Assembly: GCA_026874595.1 (NCBI GenBank)
Contig: CM049307.1
Span: forward strand, 63,272,370 to 63,336,369
DNA from: Sipunculus nudus
Taxonomy: Eukaryota > Annelida > Sipuncula > Golfingiida > Sipunculidae
Reading direction: 5' to 3'
DNA: 64,000 nucleotides
Part shown: one piece after another, positions 47,271 through 58,975 of the stretch
How positions within the stretch are numbered: position 1 is the first letter of the stretch
How the letters are laid out: every line of letters begins with the position of its first letter
Translations under genes and position numbers: made by a program
Notes under the pieces: generated by a model
Databases searched by the model: none
Seen by the model: only the letters and a program-made list of their open reading frames with translations
What the model was told of the DNA's origin: nothing

Positions 47271-48291
47271 AAAACAAACAGCGCTCACGCCACCTTGTGA
47301 CCGTAAAAATAAACTTCACAAATCAAGGTTTTCCAAGCTTTTCTGGGTGATTTTCTTTCATGTTTCTTCTCTTTTTTTATAATTGTCGCGTGTGCTAGAC
47401 TCAGATCTTGCTTCTGGTCACGCGGTCTTGTTATTGTAAACAGACAAAGGTGCACTGTGTTTACTCACACACAGAACCATAATAACGGATACAAAAGCGG
47501 TAAACAGGAGATATGAAGCCCGTGTATCGGCATGGATTTGTTGAACAACTTTTGTATTCAGCCAAAATGAGTTAATAATGTGAGACAAAACACATATTAT
47601 TACAAAAGAATATGTACCTTGAGTGTCAATATAATGGTGCCATGTCTGTAATACAGAGATGCCCGTAAGGAGAGGTTCCTGATTTATATATTATGAAACG
47701 AAGTGCTTGATCCCATCAGTTGAACTTCATGCCGTTTACGGTAGGGCGAGTGACACTGTGCGTTATGTCATAAATCTAGTTCTTATACAGATCAATTTTG
47801 GAATATAAGAAACCTACCCCACATATATCCATTCTCAATTACTTACAATCAGGCTATTTGTTAGCTGTACCTCTTGTACGAACCCTTCTTTCACTAAAAG
47901 GTAGTTTCAATTTGGCAAAGGCAATAATTTTTTTTCTTATTAATATTACACTGCTAACAAAATTTATAGAGAATAACCTACTTAAAAATGAAAGTTCTGT
48001 ATATGACTGGCAGACAACGATTTGATAAATTTCTTTTCCTTGAAATATTTCCGAAACCTAAACACAAAGAAACAACAACAAAAAAAATCAATAGCATTTT
48101 AATTTATAGTATAAATAAATAAATAAATAAATAAATGCATTAATAAACATATGTATTTTTTTTTCTTTTCAACGGTGTTCCGACGGTTTGCAAGGTGAAG
48201 ATGTTGTGTAGTTAGGGTAACATATATAAAATGCTTATACATATATCAGTTGGCCTGTTGTGTATTCTGTGATTCAGATGCGGAAGATTAA

Positions 48292-48481
48292 TTATGTCGT
48301 ACGTACGAGATAATATGTCGTACGTACGAGATAGTATGCCGTACGTACGAGATAATATGTCGTACGTACGAGATATTATGTCGTACGTACGAGATAATAT
48401 GTCGTACGTACGAGATAGTATGTCGTACGTACGAGATAGTATGTCGTACGTACGAGATAGTAAGTCGTACGTACGAGATAA
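48292..48481. repeat. 9-copy 21-bp palindromic subterminal array (right)
   Basis: Inverted counterpart of the 45288-45540 array (GTCGTACGTACGAGATAATAT units). Copy number differs (9 versus 12), so the two arms have changed independently. Confidence 0.95.
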
Positions 48482-48752
48482 ATAATTTATTTTTCTTTTA
48501 CCAGGTGGCAGCAATACGCTTCCGTAATTTTCAACCTCTCTTAAATAAATAAAAAATAAACCACTATATTTGACTCTATTTATCGATCAGTCAGGTAATT
48601 TCATTTATCATTTACTCATATATTACATTACATTCCTTTATAACAGCCCAACATGTCCATGATATTTATAAGCTTTATCGACTCGATATAGTATCACAGT
48701 GGAGAAACATTTATAGTACAATCACGATCAGCTGAGCGTCGTGACCTATGGG

Positions 48753-49291
48753 TCCCTTGTTGTCTCTGTGTCTGCGAAACATGTATAAACATTAGTCCAT
48801 ATCTTGACCATCGTAATAGATCTAACATAGGACCATAAAGGGTCCAGAGATGAACTAGTATACATGTATACTTAGAATAAGTTTACACTTGTTAAAAGGA
48901 TGTTATCTATTTGTGCATTAATTACTGTTTATGTGGGTCGGATATATGGAAACAGTCTAATAGGAAAACATAATACAGAAGAACACAGGGTATTGTTTTA
49001 TTCGGCATATTTTAAATTTGCAAGTCATAAGGTTCCTGCTGTTGAGGATTCTCTTGATTTGAAAAAAAGTTCTTTGGCAGGTGCATGTACATTAAAGAGT
49101 GCGAGGTTGAATGGACAGTTTCACCTATATGTACATAAACAGAAACTGTGATATAGATTGTTTAGATATAGAGTTTATTAAGATAATTACCACAGGTCAG
49201 TGTTAGTCTGAACTTTAAAGATAAGTTGCACATGTAGAACTTTAGGCAAAGACTTGTTTAAGTCTGAATTAGGAGTAGCATTTGTTTTTTA
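48753..49291. other. No supported gene
   Basis: An 83-codon open frame (48900-49148) starts MLSICALITVYVGRIYGNSL. It has no recognised motif, no splice context and no conserved feature. The rest is AT-rich. Confidence 0.5.
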
Positions 49292-50483
49292 TTGTATCCG
49301 CCAAAATGAAGTTTTGCGGATACTATGTTTTTGACCGGGTTCCGCCGCCGCCGCCGCCGCCGCGTTCGTTTCCGGAGAACTCCTCTGAGACTACTGGACA
49401 GATTTTTCCGAAACTTACACAAATTATCGGGTCACATGTGAACTGGTGCCTAACCAAGTGACCTTGACCTCTGACCTTTCGTCTCTGCCCAGCGTCCGTT
49501 TGTGCGTCTGTTTCCACACATAAACCCATATATCTCGGGAACCGTTTGACCGATCCGGAAAAAAATTTTACACAAATGTAGCCCTGGGATAGCTTTATAA
49601 CATACACAACAAAAGGTGGCGCCACCTGCAACCATGTTTGCACAGTGTCCATCTGTTCATCTGCCTGGGGTTGAAATCACTCATATCTCTGCAGTGGTTT
49701 GACTAATTCACCTAAAATTCGGCATGCATATACAACCTAGATAGCTTTCTCGATTTTATGAAAGGTGGCGCCACCTACATTCACGTTAACGCTCCACACA
49801 TAAACCCATATATCTTGGGAACCGTTTGACCGATCCGGAAATTTTTTTTACACAAATGTAGCCCTGGGATAGCTTTATAACATACACAACAAAAGGTGGC
49901 GCCACCTGCAACCATGTTTGCACAGTGTCCATTCGTTCATCTGCCTGGGGTTAAAATCAATCATATCTCTGCAGTGGTTTGACTAATTCACCTAAAATTC
50001 GGCATGCGTATACATCCTAGATAGCTTTCTTGATTTTATGACAGGTGGCGCCACCTACATTCACGTTAACGCTGCAGACATCCAAGCTCATATCTCGGGA
50101 ACCGTTTGACCAATCAGGAAAAAAAAATTACACAAATGTAGCCCTTGGATAGCTTTATAACATGAACAAAAATGGTGGCGCCACCTGCAGCCATTTTTGC
50201 ACAGCGTCCATCTGTTTGTCTGCTGTGGGATAAAATCACTCATATCTCTGCAGTGGTTTGACTTTTCCACATGAAATTCTGCATGTGTATATATCTTGGA
50301 TATTTTCTAGTTCAAATAACAGGTGGCGCCACCTACAATCATGTTTATGTGGCACAGATCCATTCAAATATTTAACACATGTAACTCTATATCCCCTTGC
50401 CACTCAATCCATGCCTCACTTCACTAGTCCTTCTCTGATTTTGGCGGATACACGTAGTCGCTTGTCGACTACCCGTATTCTAG
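49292..50483 (+). mobile_element. HINE-like element, GTATCCGCC family, copy d (best copy)
   Basis: 5' hairpin GTATCCGCC/TTTTGCGGATAC and a CCG run. Then about three ~290-bp tandem units, each with ATCTCGGGAACCGTTTGACC, GGTGGCGCCACCTGCA and GGTGGCGCCACCTACA. The end is TTTTGGCGGATACACG, hairpin GTAGTCGcttgtCGACTAC and CCGTATTCTAG|TT. No Rep/helicase ORF. Confidence 0.85.
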
Positions 50484-50934
50484 TTAAAAATGCTGTGTGA
50501 TGGTTGTCTAATAAATTTATAGTGTAGATACCTATGAAATTGTGTCCTGGATATGTTCATATTGCGTGAATTAAATATATATACAATACTATCGTTTTAT
50601 AATATATTTTTTCTCTATATTTTTTTTCTAGGAACCTGGAACTGCTTAATGTTATGCATTTGCATTTTAATCAGAATATTGTAAATTTTCATGAATGTAA
50701 ACCTTTATAGAAGAGCCTGTCAATGAATGTAAATATGTATGTATGTATTTATCTTAAATGCAAAAAGGTAATACAGTATCCTCTTATGACCAGCCCTCTA
50801 TATAATGACCCCGGCACCTGCTACAGGGCGGACATACTCCTTGTGATTCATGGATGTACTATTTGTAGAGGATACACTCTGTGTGATGGACACACTCTTA
50901 GTGCAAGATATACTTTTTCTATGATGTCCATATT

Positions 50935-52612
50935 CATTGTGATGTCAATATTCATTGTGATGGACATACTCTTTGTGATGGACATACTCTTTGTGATGGA
51001 CATATTCTTTGTGATATGGACATACTCTTTGTGATGGACATACTCTTTGTGATATGGACATACTCTTTGTGATGGACATACTCTTTGTGATATGGACATA
51101 CTCTTTGTGATGGACATACTCTTTGTGATATGGACATACTCTTTGTGATGGACATACTCTTTGTGATATGGACATACTCTTTGTGATGGACATACTCTTT
51201 GTGATATGGACATACTCTTTGTGATGGACATACTCTTTGTGATGGACATACTCTTTGTGATATGGACATACTCTTTGTGATGGACATACTCTTTGTGATG
51301 GACATACTCTTTGTGATATGGACATACTCTTTGTGATATGGACATACTCTTTGTGATATGGACATACTCTTTGTGATATGGACATACTCTTTGTGATATG
51401 GACATACTCTTTGTGATATGGACATACTCTTTGTGATATGGACATACTCTTTGTGATATGGACATACTCTTTGTGATATGGACATACTCTTTGTGATATG
51501 GACATACTCTTTGTGATATGGACATACTCTTTGTGATATGGACATACTCTTTGTGATATGGACATACTCTTTGTGATATGGACATACTCTTTGTGATATG
51601 GACATACTCTTTGTGATATGGACATACTCTTTGTGATATGGACATACTCTTTGTGATATGGACATACTCTTTGTGATGGACATACTCTTTGTGATATGGA
51701 CATACTCTTTGTGATATGGACATACTCTTTGTGATATGGACATACTCTTTGTGATATGGACATACTCTTTGTGATATGGACATACTCTTTGTGATATGGA
51801 CATACTCTTTGTGATATGGACATACTCTTTGTGATATGGACATACTCTTTGTGATATGGACATACTCTTTGTGATATGGACATACTCTTTGTGATATGGA
51901 CATACTCTTTGTGATATCGACATACTCTTTGTGATATGGACATACTCTTTGTGATATGGACATACTCTTTGTGATATGGACATACTCTTTGTGATATGGA
52001 CATACTCTTTGTGATGGACATACTCTTTGTGATATGGACATACTCTTTGTGATATGGACATACTCTTTGTGATATGGACATACTCTTTGTGATATGGACA
52101 TACTCTTTGTGATATGGACATACTCTTTGTGATATGGACATACTCTTTGTGATATGGACATACTCTTTGTGATATGGACATACTCTTTGTGATATGGACA
52201 TACTCTTTGTGATATGGACATACTGTTTGTGATATGGACATACTCTTTGTGATATGGACATACTCTTTGTGATATGGACATACTCTTTGTGATATGGACA
52301 TACTCTTTGTGATATGGACATACTCTTTGTGATGGACATACTCTTTGGGATATGGACATACTCTTTGTGATATGGACATACTCTTTGGGATATGGACATA
52401 CTCTTTGTGATGGACATACTCTTTGTGATGGACATACTCTTTGTGATATGGACATACTCTTTGTGATGGACATACTCTTTGTGATATGGACATACTCTTT
52501 GTGATGGGGACATACTCTTTGTGATGGACATACTCTTTGTGATATGGACATACTCTTTGTGATGGACATACTCCTTGTCATGGTCATACTCTTTGTGATG
52601 AACATATTCTTT
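50935..52612. repeat. ~84-copy 20/18-bp minisatellite, open in all three minus frames
   Basis: Unit TATGGACATACTCTTTGTGA (20 bp), with 18-bp variants lacking TA that cluster at both edges; the core ~51320-52320 is almost pure 20-mers. Because 20 is not a multiple of 3, each minus frame cycles through the same 20-residue peptide (ITKSMSISQRVCPYHKEYVH), giving three overlapping frames of 513-585 codons. No splice sites, signal peptide or non-repeat domain flank them. I read it as a satellite, not a gene. Confidence 0.95.
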
Positions 52613-52639
52613 ATGAAGTCTGCACATTCTCGTTAAGTC

Positions 52640-53340
52640 TCAAAACACAGTTTCACAAAAGACTATATCTTCTGAGCTAGATTAGTTTGAAAGTAACACT
52701 ATATTAATGGAAAGCGCAAGCTGCAAAATTATAGATTTGGACTTTTAAAAACAGTTTGCTAAAAATATAACGTTTTATTAAAATTAATCCATCTGTATTA
52801 ATCCTAATGTCACCCTTCTCTGCTGAATAAGTCTGCGTCATGCCGTGCTGGTTTGCCGATGATTTTACATCTTCAACATTTTTCTTGCGAAGTGACACAT
52901 AATTCTTCATCGAAACCTAGTTACACTTGTTTTTATAATATCAAAAATATTTACGATAACCTAGAGGCATCAATATATTGTTTTGGGAGATTTGTTTTCT
53001 TAAACCACCGATCGATACACTTAATATAACTTGGAAGCAATATCATGTACAAGTTCATTCGAATATTTCGCGTGATTTTGTTATCTTTTTGTATTATTTT
53101 TTCTCAAGCTTACCCTGGGCTTAATAAAATATCGGCGGCGCCTCCTGATAAACTTGGCTCTGTTCAGCTTGATCTTAACTCGACATGCAGTGGCGCAAAA
53201 TGGCGGTGACGCCAGGCTTAAGTAGTTAAGGCTGAAATAGTTAATTTAAAAAAAATAAAGGTGGCGCCACCATTTTTCGGAAGTTGACCAAACTAGTAAT
53301 AGTCAATATTAAGGGCAATCCATACATTAATTATCAAGAT
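52640..53340. other. No gene seen
   Basis: AT-rich with a GC-richer island at ~53125-53265 (ATCGGCGGCGCCTCC, CAAAATGGCGGTGACGCC, GGTGGCGCCACC). The island may be regulatory or a repeat fragment. Confidence 0.45.
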
Positions 53341-53344
53341 ACAG

Positions 53345-53582
53345 GAAGTTTTGTATCAAATTTTAATTATTCTCGGGGGTACCTACAAGCATCATAGCTC
53401 GCAGGATATAGGTCCCAGTGACCTAATTTCAGGCTTCCAATGGCTGGATGTTAACTGGGGAGTTTATTGGGTCAGCGGTTACGATTTTTTCCTTGCTAAC
53501 AGAAGGACAGGCGGGCGACGGACAAAGCGCCAGTCCAATACCTAAGGTGAGTTTGAGTTGACTTTCAGTCAGCTAGGCTAAA
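53345..53582 (-). repeat. Short DINE/HINE-like fragment
   Basis: The right end AGTTGACTTTCAGTCAGCTAGGCTAAAAA resembles the 5' hairpin end of the copy A/B family. A block GTGACCTAATTTCAGG matches 27108-27130 in inverted orientation. Confidence 0.5.
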
Positions 53583-55000
53583 AACCTGAATTAACAAATC
53601 ATAAAATGAGATAAAAACGTATGTAAAACAAATGTATAACAACCAAACAGTGAGATGACAAGAAAACATGAAATGCATCCGATTAGTTTTGTTACCTCCC
53701 TCTTCTGTTCTGTCGCTAGTCCATACATCCCCATTTGTACGGATACATGTCTGCGGCAGTCTACCTTATAAGTAGGCAGCTAAAGTGACCCCGCCTACTG
53801 GACATTGTTTAAAGCATTACTGGCTTTCCAGCCACGATTTAGGTTCTTTGCATTGAGCTGTTTAGCAGCAGGGCTGACCCCAGCCCCGTGGGACCACCTT
53901 GGGGGTCAACTTATGGCCGTGCCAGTTATCTCTAGTGGTTAACCCCTTTCAAACAGCAGTCATGCTACCTGTCTCAGTACGTACATTTTTAACTCCATTC
54001 TTAATTTAATCAGAAATAATGCAGTTTGAAGGTTAGAGTATAAATTATATTTCAATTAAACAGTCTTGTTTTTTAGAGAACCTGTGGGCTTATGCGATGG
54101 TGCGGCGTCGTGTGTCGTGCGTCGTGCGTCGTGCGCCGTCTGTACGTTAACCATAGCTATCTAAAAAACGGCAGAAGCTAGCATCACCAAATTTTTTTGC
54201 AAATAATCAGTCATCTAAAAATCTGTCGGATTTTGTTTAGTTTTTCTAACTGCATTTTCTTAGATTTTATAGGGAAAAAAGCTGAAAAAAGCTTTAAAAA
54301 TCTTCTTCTCCGAAACTGTCCAGCCAAATTGTCCAGTATTTCACAGAAATGATCCCTGGAACAATCTTTCTCAAATTTATTCGAATGGTTCCAGTTCGGA
54401 GATTTTTGGCCGAGTTACACGAGGTTTAACTTAGTCATCCGTTTAAAAGAGCACACTAAAATTAAAATCTCAGAAACGGCTAGAGCTATAATCACCAAAT
54501 TTTATACCAATGTTTGTCACATATGTCATATCTGAAATTGAGGTATTGGTGGCGCCACCTACACTGATGTGTTTTTTTACAAGCGAAAATGTAATTTTAA
54601 CCTCTTCTAGCTTATACACTGATTTATGATGAAACTGTTAAGCTGATTGGTTTAAACTTTACAAGAATTATTCTATGGCAGGGTTATGCCAGTTTTATAA
54701 GAATAGATTGGGTAAATACAGCTTTAAAAAGCATTGTAGCCAGTTGAAAAAGGCTTCCTGTGTTTGAAAACAGATTTGACAACATGCTGAGTTTCAGCAG
54801 CCAAGTCTAGAGGTCACTCAGTACAAACAGGTGGGGTCCAGACATCACCATGACAACTGACCTGGCTCTGGCGGGTGTCTAGAAAATGTGACGACTAGAC
54901 GTCTAGACACAGCGTCTAGACGTCTAGACACAATGTTTAGATGCAGAATTCCCAGATTATTGGAACTATATCTTTCAACTGTTTGAAAAAACTTGGTTTG
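53583..55000. other. Repeat-derived intergenic sequence, no gene seen
   Basis: Contains a GTCGTGCGTCGTGCG tract (~54100-54140), one GGTGGCGCCACC palindrome (~54547) and a cluster of the palindrome CTAGACGTCTAG (~54885-54935). A CCAGCCCCGTGGGACCACCT stretch near 53880 is GC-rich but gives no recognisable RNA. Confidence 0.5.
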
Positions 55001-55009
55001 CATTTTAAG

Positions 55010-56079
55010 CGAATCGGGTTTATCATCAGGTCACATGTGAACTGCTGCGCCCTCATTTTTTGTTGACCTCTGATCTTTCCTCGCTGCCCAGCGTCCATTT
55101 GTATGTCTCTTTCCACACATAAACCGACATATCTCGGGAACCGTTTGACCGATCAGGCTAAAAATTTTGCACAAATGTAGCCCTTTAATAGCTTTATAAA
55201 ATACACTAAAATGGTGGCGCCACCTGCAACCATTTTTGCACAGCGTCCATCTGTTCATCTGCCTTGGGATAAAATCACTCGTATCTCAGCAGTGGTTTGA
55301 CTTATCCACCTGAAATTTTGCAGGTTTATACATCCCGGACAGCTTTCTCGATTTTATGACAGGTGGCACCACCTACATTCACGTTTACTCTGCAGACATC
55401 CAAGCTCATATCTCGGGAACCGTTTGACCGACCGATGGGCTAAAATTTTGCATGTGTATAGATCTCACATAGCTCTTCATCATAGGCAAAACTGGTGGCG
55501 CCACCTGCAACCACTTATGCACTGTGTCCATCTGTTCATCTGCCTTGGGATAAAATCACTCGTATCTCAGCAGTGGTTTGACTTATCCACCTGAAAATTT
55601 GCAGGTTTATACATCCTGGACAGCTTTCTCGATTTTATGACAGGTGGCGCCACCTACATTAACTTACTCTGCAGACATCCAAGCTCATATCTCGGGAACC
55701 GTTTGACCGATTGGGCCAAAATTTTGCTTGTGTATAGATCTCACATAGCTCTTCATCATAGGCTAAACTGGTTGCGCCACCTGCAACCACTTATGCACAG
55801 CGTCCATCTGTTCATCTGCCTTGGGATAAAATCACTCATATCTCAGCAGTGGTTTGACTTATCCACCTGACATTTTGAAGGTTTATACATCCTGGACAAT
55901 TTTCTCGATTTTATGACAGGTGGCACCACCTACATTTACGTTTACGCTTCAGACATCCATGCTAATATGCAACACACCTCACTCTATTCCCCTTGCAACT
56001 TAATCCATGCCTCACTTCACCCGTCCCACTCTGATTTCTGCGGATACACATAGTCGCTTGTCGACTACCCATATTCTAG
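55010..56079 (+). mobile_element. HINE-like element, GTATCCGCC family, copy e (5'-damaged)
   Basis: Three ~280-bp units (ATCTCGGGAACCGTTTGACC ... GGTGGCGCCACC) and a 3' end with GCGGATACACATAGTCGCTT, GTCGACTA and CATATTCTAG|TT. The GTATCCGCC 5' hairpin is missing; sequence similarity starts around 55010-55030. Confidence 0.8.
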
Positions 56080-57650
56080 TTTTAAAATGTCCTAGTCTGA
56101 AACTTGCAGGTCTGAAACGTCCATTTTGCTGAAGCATAATGACTAAGGTAGATATGCAGGACTTAAGAGGATCAATATTAAATTTTTAAAATAAACCTCC
56201 ATTCATACTTCCAAACTTTGCACAGGTTCGCATTAGGCCTGTAGGCCTTGTTTTTCTTTATATTGTGCAAGTACACACCGTCAAGTCCCAGTTTCCTCCA
56301 GGATTACAAAGCAAACTACATTCATATGACTGAAAATATGCAAACGACAGGAAACAATCACAATTTGTAAATTTTTACCCTCGGACACAATGTGGCGCTA
56401 CATACAGACTTCGGCCTTTTCATACAGAAAGACATGCAAGTGGTCTTTGCGGTTGAATCTATGTACCGATTATATCCCTCCTTCATTGAACATGAGTCTT
56501 GTGGAATCTTAAAAATCAAATGTGTCTATTGTTTCGGATGTGTGTCTGGATTTTCATGTGTGTGAGCAAATAATTTTCACTGCATTTAACTTTACCAAGA
56601 CTATTTTATTAGTATATTTAAAGAGACAGGGGTGACATACTTCATATATTCGCATGAAGGAACCGACAATTTTAACATTTATTCAAATATAGACAAACCC
56701 CGACATTTTATGAATTCACCTGTCAAAAATGCGAATAAACTTGTTTCGACATCAGGCAGTGTTCATTGGCATATTCAGTGGGATATCAATTGCAAACCCA
56801 TCGGACATTAAGGAACATGTTTAAACATTCCAAGAAGCCTTCTTGTGTTTTGTAAACGTATTACACTTAATATCAGAAATAAGTTTATACAAAAAATGTA
56901 AAGGGATAGTGATGTAAAATGACGAAAGCGTTTCTGTTTCTAAATGGACACTGGCCCCTAAATATTCCAACAGAAAAATCAAATCTGAAAAAAAAACAAC
57001 TGAAATTTCAGTACATTTGTGAAGCCTGCGGAACTCATTTCTTCGAATGTGAAACTTTTTATATAGTGATGAAATACTTAAACTCAGATTATACGAGGGG
57101 TCCCATCATCCAGCCATATATTTATAACTGGTAACAAAGTCCTGAAAGTTACCCCAAAATCCATAGGCAAATATAGACCCTATAATTGCATATTAAAAAA
57201 AGATAAAGAAGTTAACGGGTATCAAATTGACCTTTGTCACTGCATGCAGGTGTCTTCTGAACCAAACTAACAATTTTGACAAGTGTAAGTTTCCCTGTCA
57301 CAGCTGGGCCTTGATCGCCAAACTGTTCATTTCATGCAGGTAAACCTTTCGAGGTCAAAGATTGTTGATTTCAGTTGTTTATTTCAGTTACGTACTTTCT
57401 GAAAGCTCCGCACTTGACCTCGACATATCTACCGTGTTCCCTTCATGCCTGTAAATATATTCCGAGAGCAAACGACACATAGAGAGTCTCTCTGCAGAAT
57501 AGAAATTAAGATAATTTCATTGCGGAACCATGTCAGTTTTATCAGAGTATTTGTGCAAATCATCTTGAAGTGTGAGAACATTCAACACTTTTTATGTATA
57601 AAGTAAGTGCCTGTAGGCGAAAATTTGCCAATTAAGACATGAACTAGAAA
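56080..57650. other. No supported gene
   Basis: A 71-codon plus-strand frame (56919-57131) includes CEACGTHFFEC, which looks like half of a zinc ribbon. With only one CxxC-like pair and no context it is unsupported. The remainder is AT-rich. Confidence 0.5.
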
Positions 57651-58327
57651 TTTGCTCTCTGATGAATGCAAGCCTCCGCCATTCACTTATTCGGCCCATA
57701 TTTCAAAGTTTACTTGAGCATAAATGAATGCACATTTGTGAATATTCCTTGGTGTTTCTGAATCCGGATAATTTACCGGATCCAAGCCAAAATCTAAACG
57801 GTCTTCCATTTGCCCATAACCGAAATGGCCTGAAAATTACATGAGATTGCGTTCGTGGTTGCGTGAGTTATATAACGTCCCTCATAATCTAGTAATCCGG
57901 CTAGGCGTTGTGAGACGTTTAGTTGTCTACTGACCTTTGCACATATCTCTTTGACGGGGGAGCTGAAGCTAAAATTATTGTCATATATGAAACCAAGACG
58001 TTCAACTGATTGTTCACATTTAATGTCAACTGCTTTGTTTTCAGCTGATATAATAGTGAAGCTCCAATGTTACATTTACCTGTCATAAATGCTGGAAATG
58101 TTTCAGGGTTTGCTTTCTTATATGATTAAATCCTAACCATTTTATTGCTATGTACATTTGACTCATCCTCGAGAACCTTTATGAGTTTTTCTTGTGATTT
58201 TTTTAATAACACGAAGTGTTATCATCTGCATGTAATATTGTATATGACGGCTCTTTTGATGACATAAAATAATCATTTTTGACCTTCTGTTTCCTTTTAA
58301 AAAGATAACTACATGTACTTAGCATTA

Positions 58328-58675
58328 AGCTGCGTGTCCACTTATGCGGTACGGATACGGATACGGATGCGGACGCGTTTTAAATCGCGCATATGGAATA
58401 AAGAAGGATTGTGTCCACTTATGCGGTGCGATGTGCGTGCGGAAACGGATACTTTTTTTTTGAAAACCGGACCATGTAGCCGCGGGTACGGAAACGAATG
58501 CGGAAACGCATGCGGAAAGTACCATTTTGTAGAGGTAAAAGAGAGTGAAAGACCTAAAAACGCACTGAAAAGCGTATCTAATGGACACACACGCACAAAA
58601 TATCCGCATACGTATCCGCACCGCACACGCACCGCATCCGTACAAGTGGACACGCGGCTTTACAGCTTTGTCTGA
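58328..58675. mobile_element. MITE with GCTGCGTGTCCACTTATGCGG inverted ends, copy 1
   Basis: The left end (GCTGCGTGTCCACTTATGCG then repeats of CGGATACGGATGCGG) is mirrored at the right (GCACCGCATCCGTACAAGTGGACACGCGGC). The 103-164-residue reading frames on both strands here are products of the GC-rich palindromic ends. Confidence 0.75.
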
Positions 58676-58744
58676 CCATCCATTAGCCTTAAGTTTAGCC
58701 ATATAAGAATATCCTTTACATTGTATCAAAAGCTTTGGATAATT

Positions 58745-58975
58745 AAGCCGCCTGTGTACTTGTACGGATGCGGTGTGTGTGCGGTGCGGATACGTATTCG
58801 AATATTTTGTGTGTGTCAATTAGACACGTTTGTTAGTGCTCTTTAGGTCTTTCACTCTCTTTCACTTCTACAAAATAACATGTTTCCGCATGCTTTTCCG
58901 TACCGCGGCTACATGGTCCAGTTGGCAAAAACGTATCCGCACCGCACTCTGCACCGCATAAATGGACACAAGTCC
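58745..58975. mobile_element. Related MITE, copy 2
   Basis: The left end GCCGCCTGTGTACTTGTACG and the right end CCGCACCGCACTCTGCACCG-CATAAATGGACACA have the same family motifs as copy 1. Internal pieces (TAGGTCTTTCACTCTCTTTC, TACCGCGGCTACATGG) match it in inverted orientation. Confidence 0.65.

Larger units (their letters stand above)
45240..48526. mobile_element. Foldback-type transposon with ~1.2-kb inverted arms (3287 bp)
   Basis: The ends are inverted repeats starting TACGGAAGCGTATTGCTGCC, flanked by the duplication ATTTTC (45234-45239 and 48527-48532). Copy A carries ATTTTC once at the equivalent point. Just inside each end is an array of 21-bp units (12 left, 9 right). Reverse-complement matches continue inwards: ACAACGATTTGAT-like (~45805 and ~48015), ACCTCTTGT/ACAAGAGGT (~45975 and ~47870), GGCATGAAGTTCAA (~46408 and ~47733), GATGCCC/GGGCATC (~46480 and ~47660) and GCGCTCACGCCACC (~46672 and ~47280). 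The right arm has ~200 extra bases (47420-47640). No transposase ORF is present. Long arms with subterminal tandem repeats recall FB/Galileo elements, but the 6-bp duplication leaves the superfamily open. Confidence 0.85.
42239..48752 (+). mobile_element. 3.2-kb DINE/HINE-like repeat, copy B, split by a foldback insertion
   Basis: Reverse-complement counterpart of copy A. The start TTTTAGCTCAGCTGACtataaGTCATCTGAGCT is a 5' hairpin, followed by GTCCGTCC tracts. The end (48720-48752) is GATCAGCTGAGC, then TGACCTATGGGTC and CCTTG|TT. The element's own bases are 42239-45239 and 48527-48752; the rest is the inserted element 45240-48526. A C-run sits at ~43770-43783, where copy A has the matching G-run. 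Confidence 0.82.

Noticed and set aside
45283-48514. Frames with SYVRD or LSRTYD repeats, or a CRISPR array
   Set aside because: The 21-bp units are contiguous with no unique spacers, and the palindrome makes both strands open. They are transposon subterminal repeats in a eukaryotic genome.
50848-52627. Three overlapping minus-strand frames of 513-585 codons as a repetitive structural protein gene
   Set aside because: All three frames are open only because the 20-bp unit lacks minus-strand stops. There is no unique domain, signal peptide or splice context.
56919-57134. Zinc-ribbon-like small protein (CEACGTHFFEC)
   Set aside because: Only one CxxC pair, short, with no exon context or conserved partner motif.
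58313-58819. Overlapping 103-164-codon frames on both strands
   Set aside because: They arise from GC-rich palindromic MITE ends; opposite strands are open together.
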